From AA29 sp041481445 (GTDB taxonomy: Bacteria; Acidobacteriota; Vicinamibacteria; Fen-336): 15,396 nt of DNA. The DNA lies in contig JBGPBV010000158.1 of NCBI GenBank assembly GCA_041481445.1, positions 1 through 15,396 on the forward strand, in the 5' to 3' direction. Numbering within the stretch: position 1 is the stretch's first letter; each line of letters begins with the position of its first letter. Under the pieces are notes generated by a model. It saw only the letters and a list, made by a program, of their open reading frames with translations, searched no databases and was not told where the DNA came from. Made by a program: the position numbers and the translations under genes. Shown one piece after another: positions 7,411-14,403 of the stretch.

Positions 7411-10400
7411 ATGAACTCTCAGCTTTCCAGAACCCTCTTTCGAACGTCCGCCGTCGCCTGCCTGATCGTGGTCGTCGCCGCGCCCCCGGGCGCCGCTCAG
7501 GAGAAGCGCTCGACCCTCGCCGTCGACGGCGTGAGCCTTCGCTACCCGGCCGGCTGGTCGCACGCACGCTATTCGGGCTTCGACCGGCTCCTCAGCCTCT
7601 CCGCCGCCCGGCTGGCTGGCCTCGGTCCGGCCGCGCGAGGGAACCTCACGCAGGTCTCGGTCTACGTCGAAGGGCGCGCCGACCACGCGGAGGCCGTGCG
7701 GCGGCTCAGGGAGATCGCGCTGGAGCAGCCCGCGGAGGCCACGTACCTCGAGATCGGGGGCTGGCCGGCCCTGGAGAGGCAATACGTCCAGGCGCGACCC
7801 GCCCCCGGCGACGTGAGGGCGGGGGAGGAGGAAGGCGCGCTCCGCGAAGGCGAGCCGATCCTGGTGATGACGACCGCGGTCGCGGTGGAGCAGCGGCTCG
7901 TCCGCATCGAGAGCTGGCTCCCGCGCGACGCGGCGCCGACGCTGGTGGCGCGGGTGAAGGCGGTGGGCCGAAGCCTGGTCGCGCCACGGCCGCAGGATCC
8001 GGCGCAAAGGGAGCAGGAGCTGGAGGGCCTGCGTCGCGGCGTGGTGCCGGGGCGCCCGGTCTCGCTCCTCCAGGTTCGGCGCCCCCCTGACGACGAGGAG
8101 GCGATCGCGGGTGCCCGCACCGGCACGGCCGCGGGCCAGACGGTGCCCGTCACGAGCGGAGGCGGCCGCGACAGCGAGATCGAGGTCGCGGTCTCCGGCA
8201 ACGGGCGCAACCTGGTGATCGGCACCAACGGCGCCTACAGCTTCTCGAGCAATGGCGGAGCCACCTGGGCCAATTCCGCCATCGCCGTGAGCAACGACCC
8301 CTCCCTGGCCTGGGGCCAGAGCGGGGGAGCGAACGGGACGTTCTACGCCGCCAACATCAACGGCAACTCCACCGACGTACGGGTTTCCACCAACGGCGGC
8401 TCCTCTTTCACGTTCCGGGGCAACGCCTATACCTGCAACACGGCCGGAGATCCGGGCTGTGGCGCGACCTTCCCCGACCAGGAGCACATCGCGGCCGATC
8501 GCGTCAACACGACCGGGACCGGCGACCAGGTGTATTCGGCCTGGCGGCACCTGGACGGGAACTGGGGCATCGTCTGCTCGGTCGACGGCGGGACGACCTG
8601 GAGCACGAACGGGTTCTTCACGGGGGGCGACTTTCCGCGCGTGACCGCCGGCCAGGACGGCAACGTCTACGTCGTCTACCGCAGCGGCGGCAACATCATG
8701 CTGCGCCGGTTCAACTCCTGCGCCGCGAACCAGAACCCGATGGTGGCGGCGGCCCAGGTCACCGTCGTCGGCGGCATCACCGACGTCGCCTGTCCGACGC
8801 CCGGCCTCGACCGCTGCAACCTCCGCAACACCCTCTCCAGCCCGATCGCGGCCGTGGACGACACGAACGCGAACCACGTCTACGTGGCCTACGCGATCAA
8901 CACCAACCCCGGCGGCGGCGGGTTTCCGAGCTGCGCGAACCAGCAGACCTGCAACGAGAACGTCATCGTCCAGGACTCGCCCGACCTGGGCGTGACCTGG
9001 AACGCGGGAGACCCCACCCGGACGGTGAGGATCAACGCGAACGTGACGGGGCGGCGGTTCATGCCCTGGGTCTGCGCCCTCGGCGGCACCGCCCACGTCG
9101 CCTGGTACGACCGGCGCAACGCCAGCGCGGGGGGGACCACCGTCTCCAACAACAGCCTGACCGACCTCTTCCGGGCCAGCGCCTTCCTGGACGGCGGAGG
9201 GAACCTGGTCGCGGGGCCCGAGCTCCAGGTCAACGACTCGAACACCGCCGACGCGCAATGCGAGGCGGGCGCGGCCACCGGCAGCACCCAGAGCTGGCCC
9301 TCCGCGGTGGACCAGCCGAGCGACTCGGAGTCGTGCTCGGTGCAGCCCCAGATCGGCGGCATCTGCTGCGAGCCTGGCGAGATCGACGGCAACAGCCGCT
9401 GCCTGAGCCCTTCCGCGGCCTCCTCCCGCCAGCCTTGCGACTTCAACCAGACCGCCTGTCCGGGCAGCGAGCAGTGCGCGGCCCAGCGCGGCTCACCCAA
9501 GTACGGCGACTACAACGGCGTGGCCTGCGGAACGGGCCGGTTCGACATCGCCTGGGCCTCCGCGACCGCCCCCACCACCGGCATCGGCTCCCCGACCGAC
9601 ATCGACACCTTCTTCCGCTCGGAGCTGGTCTGCTGCGTGCCCCGGATCGAGAGCCCGGCCAGCCTGGGCTTCCCGGCCACCTGCGCCGGCGCCACCGGCC
9701 ACGCCAGCCTTCACGTGTGCAACACGGGCTTCACGGACCTCGTGGTCAGCGGGATCGCCTCGTCCAGCTCACAGTTCTCGGTGCCGGCGGCCTACCCGGT
9801 GACCATCACCGCCGGGACCTGCCACGATTTCGACGGCCGGTTCAACCCCACGAGCCGCGGCCCGAAGGTGGCCACCCTGACCATCTCCAGCAACGACCCG
9901 CTGCGGCCGACGGTGACGGTCTCCGCCTCCGGCCTCGGGAAGGGCCTCGTGAGCATCACCTGTCCGGCGGGGATCGTCGCCCCGAACGATCCGGGGCTGT
10001 GCTCGGCGGTGGTGAACCCGGGCACGCCGGTGGTGGACGCAGAGGGCTGCTCGACGACGGTGGTCGGGGTACGGGACGACGGCCTGCTCCTGACCGATCC
10101 CTATCCCGTCGGCTCGACGCACATCACGTGGACGGCGACGGACGGCGGTGGCAACTCCCAGGCCTGCGCGCAGGCCATCACCGTGAACGACGTCGAGCCG
10201 CCCAAGATCACCGGCGCCGCCGCCGTACCCGACGAGCTCTGGCCGCCGAACCACAAGATGCGTGACGTCGCCATCGACTACACGGTGACGGACAACTGCG
10301 ACCCCCTGCCCGCGATCACCTGCGGCCTCGACGTGATCAGCAACGAGCCGGTCAACGGCCTGGGGGACGGCAACACCGCTCCGGATTGGCTCGTGGTGAG

Positions 10401-10545
10401 CACCCACCAGGTCCAGCTCCGCTCCGAGCGCGCGGGCGGCGGCACCGGCCGCATCTACACCACGACCATCACCTGCCAGGACACGAAGGCCAACTCGTCG
10501 CACACTTCGGTGAACGTGACGGTCTCGCACGACCAGAGGCACTGA
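7411..10545 (+). CDS. Large exported multidomain protein with Asp-box (sialidase-like) propeller, ASH-like and HYR-like domains
   Basis: The ATG at 7411 has a GGAG seven bases upstream and opens a Sec signal peptide (hydrophobic 13-24, cleavage near AAQ at 28-30); the frame is open further upstream but that part is basic and non-coding-looking. The mature 1,014 residues read as: a Mog1/PsbP-like domain (about 35-190; LRYPAGW, GGWPALER); a linker; a beta-propeller-like region (about 250-620) with four Asp boxes, SSNGGATW (279-286), STNGGSSF (326-333), SVDGGTTW (390-397) and SPDLGVTW (523-530); a cysteine-rich insert (617-742); a choice-of-anchor D/ASH-like domain (745-843; ATLTISSNDP); and a HYR-like region (847-1038; VNDVEPPKI, ELWPPNHKM). 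This fits a surface or secreted binding protein or glycoside-active enzyme. Asp boxes are structural and do not prove sialidase activity. No sorting signal is visible at the C-terminus. Confidence 0.85.
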   Translation: MNSQLSRTLFRTSAVACLIVVVAAPPGAAQEKRSTLAVDGVSLRYPAGWSHARYSGFDRLLSLSAARLAGLGPAARGNLTQVSVYVEGRADHAEAVRRLREIALEQPAEATYLEIGGWPALERQYVQARPAPGDVRAGEEEGALREGEPILVMTTAVAVEQRLVRIESWLPRDAAPTLVARVKAVGRSLVAPRPQDPAQREQELEGLRRGVVPGRPVSLLQVRRPPDDEEAIAGARTGTAAGQTVPVTSGGGRDSEIEVAVSGNGRNLVIGTNGAYSFSSNGGATWANSAIAVSNDPSLAWGQSGGANGTFYAANINGNSTDVRVSTNGGSSFTFRGNAYTCNTAGDPGCGATFPDQEHIAADRVNTTGTGDQVYSAWRHLDGNWGIVCSVDGGTTWSTNGFFTGGDFPRVTAGQDGNVYVVYRSGGNIMLRRFNSCAANQNPMVAAAQVTVVGGITDVACPTPGLDRCNLRNTLSSPIAAVDDTNANHVYVAYAINTNPGGGGFPSCANQQTCNENVIVQDSPDLGVTWNAGDPTRTVRINANVTGRRFMPWVCALGGTAHVAWYDRRNASAGGTTVSNNSLTDLFRASAFLDGGGNLVAGPELQVNDSNTADAQCEAGAATGSTQSWPSAVDQPSDSESCSVQPQIGGICCEPGEIDGNSRCLSPSAASSRQPCDFNQTACPGSEQCAAQRGSPKYGDYNGVACGTGRFDIAWASATAPTTGIGSPTDIDTFFRSELVCCVPRIESPASLGFPATCAGATGHASLHVCNTGFTDLVVSGIASSSSQFSVPAAYPVTITAGTCHDFDGRFNPTSRGPKVATLTISSNDPLRPTVTVSASGLGKGLVSITCPAGIVAPNDPGLCSAVVNPGTPVVDAEGCSTTVVGVRDDGLLLTDPYPVGSTHITWTATDGGGNSQACAQAITVNDVEPPKITGAAAVPDELWPPNHKMRDVAIDYTVTDNCDPLPAITCGLDVISNEPVNGLGDGNTAPDWLVVSTHQVQLRSERAGGGTGRIYTTTITCQDTKANSSHTSVNVTVSHDQRH

Positions 10546-10564
10546 GAAGGGCGCCGGACGGGGC

Positions 10565-10576
10565 GCGACCGGTCGC
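10565..10576. terminator. Perfect 12-base palindrome between convergent genes
   Basis: GCGACCGGTCGC lies in the 34 bases separating the stop codons at 10545 (plus) and 10580 (minus). It can form a short 4-pair hairpin on either strand. A bidirectional terminator is a reasonable guess from position, but there is no T-tract and the stem is short. Confidence 0.25.
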
Positions 10577-10579
10577 AGG

Positions 10580-11416
10580 CTAGAGCCGATCGCGCCGCAG
10601 GGTGAGCCCGCCGTCGACCGTGATCACCTGGCCGGTGAGGTAGGAGTCGGGCTCGAGGAGCAGGCGCACCACCTTCGCCACGTCCTCCGGGCGGCCGAAG
10701 CGCGGGATCACGCCGCGCTCCACGTAGGGGTCGTACTTGCCGGCGTCGACCGACGCGCGGGCCATGCCCGCGATGGTGACCCCGGGGGCCACGACGTTGA
10801 CGCGGATGTCCGCCGGCCCGCCGTATTCCTTGGCCAGGATGCGGGCGGCGTGCACGAGGGCGGCCTTGGGGCCCGCGTAGGCCAGGCTCCCCTCGAACGG
10901 GTGCACGCCCTGCATGCTCGAGATGAGCACGATGGCGCCCTTGGTGCCCTGGCGGACCATCCGCTCCGCCGCCGCGCGCGCGAGGAGGACGGGCGCCTCG
11001 TAGTTCGCCGCGAACGAGGCGCGCAGGGCCTCCGCCCCGAGGTCCTCCGGCTTCACCCGCGCGGGGTCGCCGGGCAGCGCCACCAGACCGTAGAGCTCGC
11101 CCTTGATGTCGAGCGCGGCCTGGAGGTAGCGAGCGCGGACGGCAGGGTCGCCGATGTCGCCCTCCACGAGGGCGATCGGCCCCCCGTAGGCATCCTGCAG
11201 CTTCTGCTGGAAGGCCAGCGCCCGCCCGCGGTGCGAGCGATATCCCACGACGGGCAGCGCGCCCTCCTGCAGGAGCAGCGCCGTGATCGCGGCGCCCAGG
11301 CCACCCGCGCCCCCGGGCACGAGGACGACCCGCCCGCCGAGCGGCTTGGCCCGGAACTCGTAGCGGTGCTCGGCCATCCGCTTCGCCGGCTCGGGCTCCA
11401 GGAATTTCGAGGGCAT
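10580..11416 (-). CDS. Short-chain dehydrogenase/reductase (SDR) family oxidoreductase
   Basis: The product has 278 residues, slightly longer than a classical SDR because of an N-terminal extension of about 26 residues. It shows the Rossmann nucleotide site GGAGGLG (35-41), an acidic GDIGD after strand four (86-90), Asn138 in FAANYEAP, the catalytic Ser167 (LISSMQG), Tyr180 and Lys184 (YAGPK), and the PG turn at 211-212 before VTIAGM. The C-terminus has the usual TGQVITVDGG. It should use NAD(P)H on an unknown carbonyl or hydroxyl substrate. Two motifs are off-consensus: the first residue of TGxxxGxG is Pro34-Gly35, and the NNAG loop reads ALPGDP (113-118). The ATG at 11416 lacks a ribosome site; the ATG at 11377 (residue 14) is an alternative start. 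It is divergent from the small membrane protein at 11446. Confidence 0.92.
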   Translation of the reverse strand: MPSKFLEPEPAKRMAEHRYEFRAKPLGGRVVLVPGGAGGLGAAITALLLQEGALPVVGYRSHRGRALAFQQKLQDAYGGPIALVEGDIGDPAVRARYLQAALDIKGELYGLVALPGDPARVKPEDLGAEALRASFAANYEAPVLLARAAAERMVRQGTKGAIVLISSMQGVHPFEGSLAYAGPKAALVHAARILAKEYGGPADIRVNVVAPGVTIAGMARASVDAGKYDPYVERGVIPRFGRPEDVAKVVRLLLEPDSYLTGQVITVDGGLTLRRDRL

Positions 11417-11445
11417 CAGGGCATTACAATGACGATCCCGCCCGC

Positions 11446-11931
11446 ATGTGGATCAAGGCCCTCGCCGTCCTGGCCCTCCTCGCCCTCCTGTGGTCGCTCT
11501 TCCGCCTGTCCATGGGCCTGCGCTGGGCCAAGGTCTCGCGCGAGGACGCGCGCCGGGAGGAGGAGGCCCGAGGGCGCCGCATCGTGGCCGAGCTGCCGTC
11601 GTCCGACGGCACGCTCGGCTTCTTCGCCGAGGACCACGCCGGATTCTACTGGCCGGGCGGGGACGCCGCCAAGTCCGTCCTCCAGGGAGCGCGCCTCGTG
11701 CTCAACCTCGGGGTGATCGCGGTGGCCGCCCGCCCGGGGAGCGCCTTGCCCGAGCCTCCCCTGGCCGAGCCCTTCGAGGGCCGCGAGCGGTGGGACGTCG
11801 TGCTGTACCTGGCCGGCGGCCCCTCGCGGACGGTGGCCTGCGGCGCGGTGCGCGAAGGGGTGAGCCGCGACATCGCGGCCCGCGTGTTCGAGGCCGTGCG
11901 AGGGGTACTGGAGGGAGGCGTACAGACATGA
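11446..11931 (+). CDS. Small membrane-anchored protein of unknown function
   Basis: The 161-residue product has one strongly hydrophobic segment at residues 5-24 (KALAVLALLALLWSLFRLSM), too uninterrupted by small residues for a typical cleavable signal, so it is probably a membrane anchor. A charged stretch (RWAKVSREDARREEEARGRR, 26-45) follows. Residues 47-155 look like a small soluble alpha/beta domain with an aromatic GFYWPGG (66-72) and a VVLYLAGGPSR strand-turn (122-132), ending in a helix. I do not recognise the family. The start at 11446 has no clear Shine-Dalgarno. It is divergent from the SDR gene with 29 bases between and converges on the third GT-C-like gene with 14 bases between. 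GC codon bias and an uninterrupted frame support a real gene. Confidence 0.65.
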   Translation: MWIKALAVLALLALLWSLFRLSMGLRWAKVSREDARREEEARGRRIVAELPSSDGTLGFFAEDHAGFYWPGGDAAKSVLQGARLVLNLGVIAVAARPGSALPEPPLAEPFEGRERWDVVLYLAGGPSRTVACGAVREGVSRDIAARVFEAVRGVLEGGVQT

Positions 11932-11945
11932 AGTCCCACACGACA

Positions 11946-13529
11946 TCAAGGTGATCGGGGAATAGGCGAGTAGGCGACCGCGTAGAGCCGGGGGTGGGCG
12001 GCCAGAACGCCCGTCACGTCCAGCGCGACCATGTTGTCGCCGCGGAAGAGCGCGTCCGCGGGCACCTCGAAGCGCAGGCGGGTGCGCGCCGTGGACACGA
12101 GCCCTTCGCCGATCGGACGCCCGTTGACGGAGAGCCTCAGCGGCGTTTCCGTGGCCGCGCTCAGGGCCAGCGTGATCTCGATCGGGGCGGGCGTGAGGCA
12201 CGGCAGCACGAGGGTGGCGCGGTCGGACTGCATGAGCGCCTCCTCCGTCCCGTACCAGGGCGCCGGCCCCCAGCCGTCGCGCAGGAACCAGCGCATCCGC
12301 TCGAACTCCTCGGCCTCGAAGCCCTGGGGGGTGAAGCGGCGCTCGTCCATCTTCAGGAGCACGGCCGCTCCGTCCCGCAGCTTCCGCGCCGTGTTGAGCG
12401 TGCCGCGGCAGAACCCGAGGATGTAGAGCCCGTCCCGCCGGCCCTGGAGGTCGAGGCGCCGGTAGCGGTCCAGGACGGCGAGGGGGAAGACGAGGGCGAC
12501 CACGGTGGCGGCGGCGGCGAGGCGGCCGAGGAGGCGCGGAGCGGCAGTCGCGGGCGGGGGCGCGTCGAAGACCGGCACCACGCGGTCGAGCGCGATCAGG
12601 GCCAGCGGCACCAGCGCGGGAACGGCGTAGAGCAGGTACCGGTTCATCTCGCCGACCACCTGGTGGATCGCGTATTGGGCGAGCAGGGGCTGGGCAAAGG
12701 TGCCGGCCACGATCCACGCGTAACGACCGAGGTAGGGCCGCGCGCGGAGCCGGAGTGCGCCGGCGATCGCGGCCGGTCCCAGCCCGCCCAGCGCGAGCAC
12801 CCCCAGCCAGCGCCCGGGCTCGGCGGCCATGCTGGCCCCGATCAGGTGCCAGCGTTCGGGACCGAGGTCCGGAAGCGGCGTATGCATGCCCGGCGTCCAG
12901 GCCACGTGCAGGAGCGCGGCCGCGACTACCGCGGATGCGAACACGACCGCCCCGTCGCGCCACGCGCGCGGGCGGCGTTGCCGGCGCGCGAAGCACACCA
13001 CGGGCAGGAACACGACCACGGCTTCCTTGGCCCAGATGCCCAGGACAGCGAGGAGAACGAGCACGGCCACGTCCAGGTCCATCTCCAGCGCGAGGAGGAG
13101 CGCGATCAGGAGCGCGCAGGCGAGGGGCTCGACCAGGAAGGGGGCGGCGATCAGCTCGCCTGTGGGCGGCGAGAGCGCGAAGGCGGCCGTGCCCAGGGCG
13201 GCGGCCCACGGCCGGGCGCCGAGGCGCCGCAGGAACGCATACAACAGAAGACCGGCCAGCGCGAAGGCGCCCAGGGTCACGACCGGGAAGGCGATGGAGG
13301 GACCGCCGGGGATCGCGTGCGCGATCCACGGAGTCAGGATCCGATGTCCCCAGGGCATGACCGTGAAGATCGTGGGGTGCTCCGCCATCGCGACGTATGC
13401 GAACGCGTCGAACGCGGGCAGCGGGGGCGCGTGGTAGGACCGGATGTCGTCGAGATGGCGTGCGGCCTGGAGGCCGAGGGTGGCGGCGGTGACGGTGGCG
13501 GCGAGGGCGGCCTCGCGGGCCGTCGTCAC
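11946..13529 (-). CDS. GT-C-like polytopic membrane protein with C-terminal beta-rich domain
   Basis: This 527-residue protein has about ten hydrophobic segments up to residue 355. The first extracytoplasmic loop contains FDAFAYVAMAEHP (40-52, with D41) followed by MPWGHRILTPW (58-68), a pattern seen in uncharacterised bacterial membrane proteins with a GT-C-like layout. AIHQVVGEMNRYLLYAVPA (287-305) resembles the late conserved loop of that class. After the membrane part comes a short extracytoplasmic segment and then a beta-sandwich-like domain (about 434-520; LRLSVNGRPIG, FRGDNMVALDV), which looks like a carbohydrate-binding jelly-roll. The GTG start at 13529 follows the TAG of the upstream 82-residue gene with no gap, so translation is probably coupled; a weak GGGA lies seven bases before it. 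Donor and acceptor are unknown. Confidence 0.75.
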   Translation of the reverse strand: MTTAREAALAATVTAATLGLQAARHLDDIRSYHAPPLPAFDAFAYVAMAEHPTIFTVMPWGHRILTPWIAHAIPGGPSIAFPVVTLGAFALAGLLLYAFLRRLGARPWAAALGTAAFALSPPTGELIAAPFLVEPLACALLIALLLALEMDLDVAVLVLLAVLGIWAKEAVVVFLPVVCFARRQRRPRAWRDGAVVFASAVVAAALLHVAWTPGMHTPLPDLGPERWHLIGASMAAEPGRWLGVLALGGLGPAAIAGALRLRARPYLGRYAWIVAGTFAQPLLAQYAIHQVVGEMNRYLLYAVPALVPLALIALDRVVPVFDAPPPATAAPRLLGRLAAAATVVALVFPLAVLDRYRRLDLQGRRDGLYILGFCRGTLNTARKLRDGAAVLLKMDERRFTPQGFEAEEFERMRWFLRDGWGPAPWYGTEEALMQSDRATLVLPCLTPAPIEITLALSAATETPLRLSVNGRPIGEGLVSTARTRLRFEVPADALFRGDNMVALDVTGVLAAHPRLYAVAYSPIPRSP

Positions 13530-13778
13530 CTATTCGTCCCAGAGCGCGAGAGGCAGGCCGAGCAGGGGGAAGCGGTCGCGGAGAGCGGCCACGTGGGCGG
13601 CATACTCCCGGCGCGGGATCTCGCCCCGCACCTGGCGGTCGCGCAGCTCGCGCACTTCGGAGAGATAGACGTCGTTGAGGCGCTCGCGGAGGACGGCGGC
13701 CGTCTCGTCGCGCCCGATGGCCACCCCGTGGCGGCGCAGCTCCTCGCGCACGGAGGCGCGCAGGGGGACGGCGCTCAC
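13530..13778 (-). CDS. 82-residue helical protein of unknown function, translationally coupled on both sides
   Basis: The GTG start at 13778 overlaps the TGA of the adenosyltransferase gene (GTGA), and its own TAG directly precedes the GTG of the membrane protein downstream. A GAGGAG at 13784-13789, five bases before the start, supports it strongly; the frame is open further upstream but only as a shadow of the neighbouring gene. The product is predicted mostly helical and highly charged (ASVREELRRHG, AAVLRERLNDVYLSEVRELRDR), then a PRREYAAHVAALRDRFPLL segment and an aliphatic C-terminus ending in LALWDE. There is no signal peptide or membrane segment, so it is likely cytoplasmic. I do not recognise it. 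Its position between a cobalamin enzyme and a GT-C-like protein gives no clear functional clue. Confidence 0.75.
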   Translation of the reverse strand: MSAVPLRASVREELRRHGVAIGRDETAAVLRERLNDVYLSEVRELRDRQVRGEIPRREYAAHVAALRDRFPLLGLPLALWDE

Positions 13779-14335
13779 CAGCGCTCCTCGGCCTCTCCCG
13801 CGCGGAGGTTGGCCTCGCGGGCGAGGACGAAGAGCAGGTCGGAGAGACGGTTGAGGTACGAGAGCACCAGCGGGTCCACCTTCTCCCGGGCCGCCAGCGA
13901 CACCGCCGAGCGCTCGGCCCGGCGGCACACCGTGCGCGCGAGATGGAGGAACGCGCCGGCGGGAGCGCCCCCCGGGAGGAGGAAGGCCTTCAGGGCCGGC
14001 ATCGTGGCCTCGCGCACGTCGATGGCGCGCTCGAGGGCCTCGACCTGGGCCTCGCTCACCGCCGCCTTGAGCTTGCGCGTCCCGATGAGCGCCTGGGGGT
14101 CCGCGAGCTGCGCCCCCAGCGCGAAGAGGTCCTTCTGGACGTCGTGGAGCAGGCCGCGGACGGCGGGGTCGGCGGCGTGGGCGCGGGCCACGCCGAGCGT
14201 CGCGCTCAGCTCGTCGACCTCTCCGTAGGCGGCGACGCGGAGGTCGTCCTTGGCCACGCGCGAGCCGTCGATGAGCCCGGTCTGGCCGGTGTCGCCGGCC
14301 TTGGTGTAGATCTTCACGTCCTGAGATTCTTTCAC
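13775..14335 (-). CDS. ATP:cob(I)alamin adenosyltransferase, PduO type
   Basis: The enzyme transfers the 5'-deoxyadenosyl group of ATP to cob(I)alamin, making adenosylcobalamin for mutases and diol dehydratase-like enzymes; family members are cytoplasmic trimers. The 186 residues carry the ATP loop YTKAGDTGQTGL (10-21), GEVDELSA (38-45), FLLPGG (118-123), ARTVCRRAER (133-142) and SYLNRLSDLLF (159-169). Residues D41, F118, R134, R138, E141 and N162 line up with the key residues known from the Lactobacillus reuteri PduO enzyme (D35, F112, R128, R132, E135, N156) at a constant offset of six. The start is the GTG at 14335, without a clear ribosome site; a GTG at 14317 (residue 7) is an alternative and keeps the ATP motif. 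It is the first gene of a three-gene coupled operon and is divergent from cas6. pduO and cobO-like symbols are both in use, so none is assigned. Confidence 0.95.
   Translation of the reverse strand: MKESQDVKIYTKAGDTGQTGLIDGSRVAKDDLRVAAYGEVDELSATLGVARAHAADPAVRGLLHDVQKDLFALGAQLADPQALIGTRKLKAAVSEAQVEALERAIDVREATMPALKAFLLPGGAPAGAFLHLARTVCRRAERSAVSLAAREKVDPLVLSYLNRLSDLLFVLAREANLRAGEAEERW
13784..13789 (-). promoter_or_regulatory. Shine-Dalgarno of the 82-residue gene
   Basis: GAGGAG on the minus strand lies inside the 3' end of the adenosyltransferase gene, five bases before the overlapping GTGA start. It is the main reason for choosing this start over any upstream one. Confidence 0.65.
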
Positions 14336-14403
14336 GACAACGGTCGAAAACGGACCCGGCCAGCCCCGCCCGAGGTTACGATCTGCGCCTACTTCGGAGC
14401 CAC
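14336..14403. promoter_or_regulatory. Divergent promoter region between the adenosyltransferase operon and cas6
   Basis: These 68 bases lie between two divergent starts and are less GC-rich than the flanks at their left end (GGTCGAAAACGG). A TACGAT at 14377-14382 resembles a -10 box for cas6, but no matching -35 is seen. GGAG at 14396-14399, four bases before the ATG at 14404, is the likely ribosome site of cas6. No cobalamin riboswitch could fit in this short space and none is seen. Confidence 0.35.

Noticed and set aside
7411..10545. Calling the exported protein a sialidase
   Set aside because: Asp boxes also occur in many non-sialidase propellers. I could not place the arginine triad or the catalytic Tyr/Glu, so only a sialidase-like fold is claimed.
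11994..14228. A 744-codon plus-strand frame across the cobalamin operon
   Set aside because: It is antisense to three coupled genes, and its Gly/Arg/Gln/His-rich product has no recognisable domain.
14336..14403. Cobalamin riboswitch ahead of the adenosyltransferase gene
   Set aside because: The gap to the divergent cas6 start is only 68 bases, too short for a B12 riboswitch, and no B12-box-like sequence is seen.
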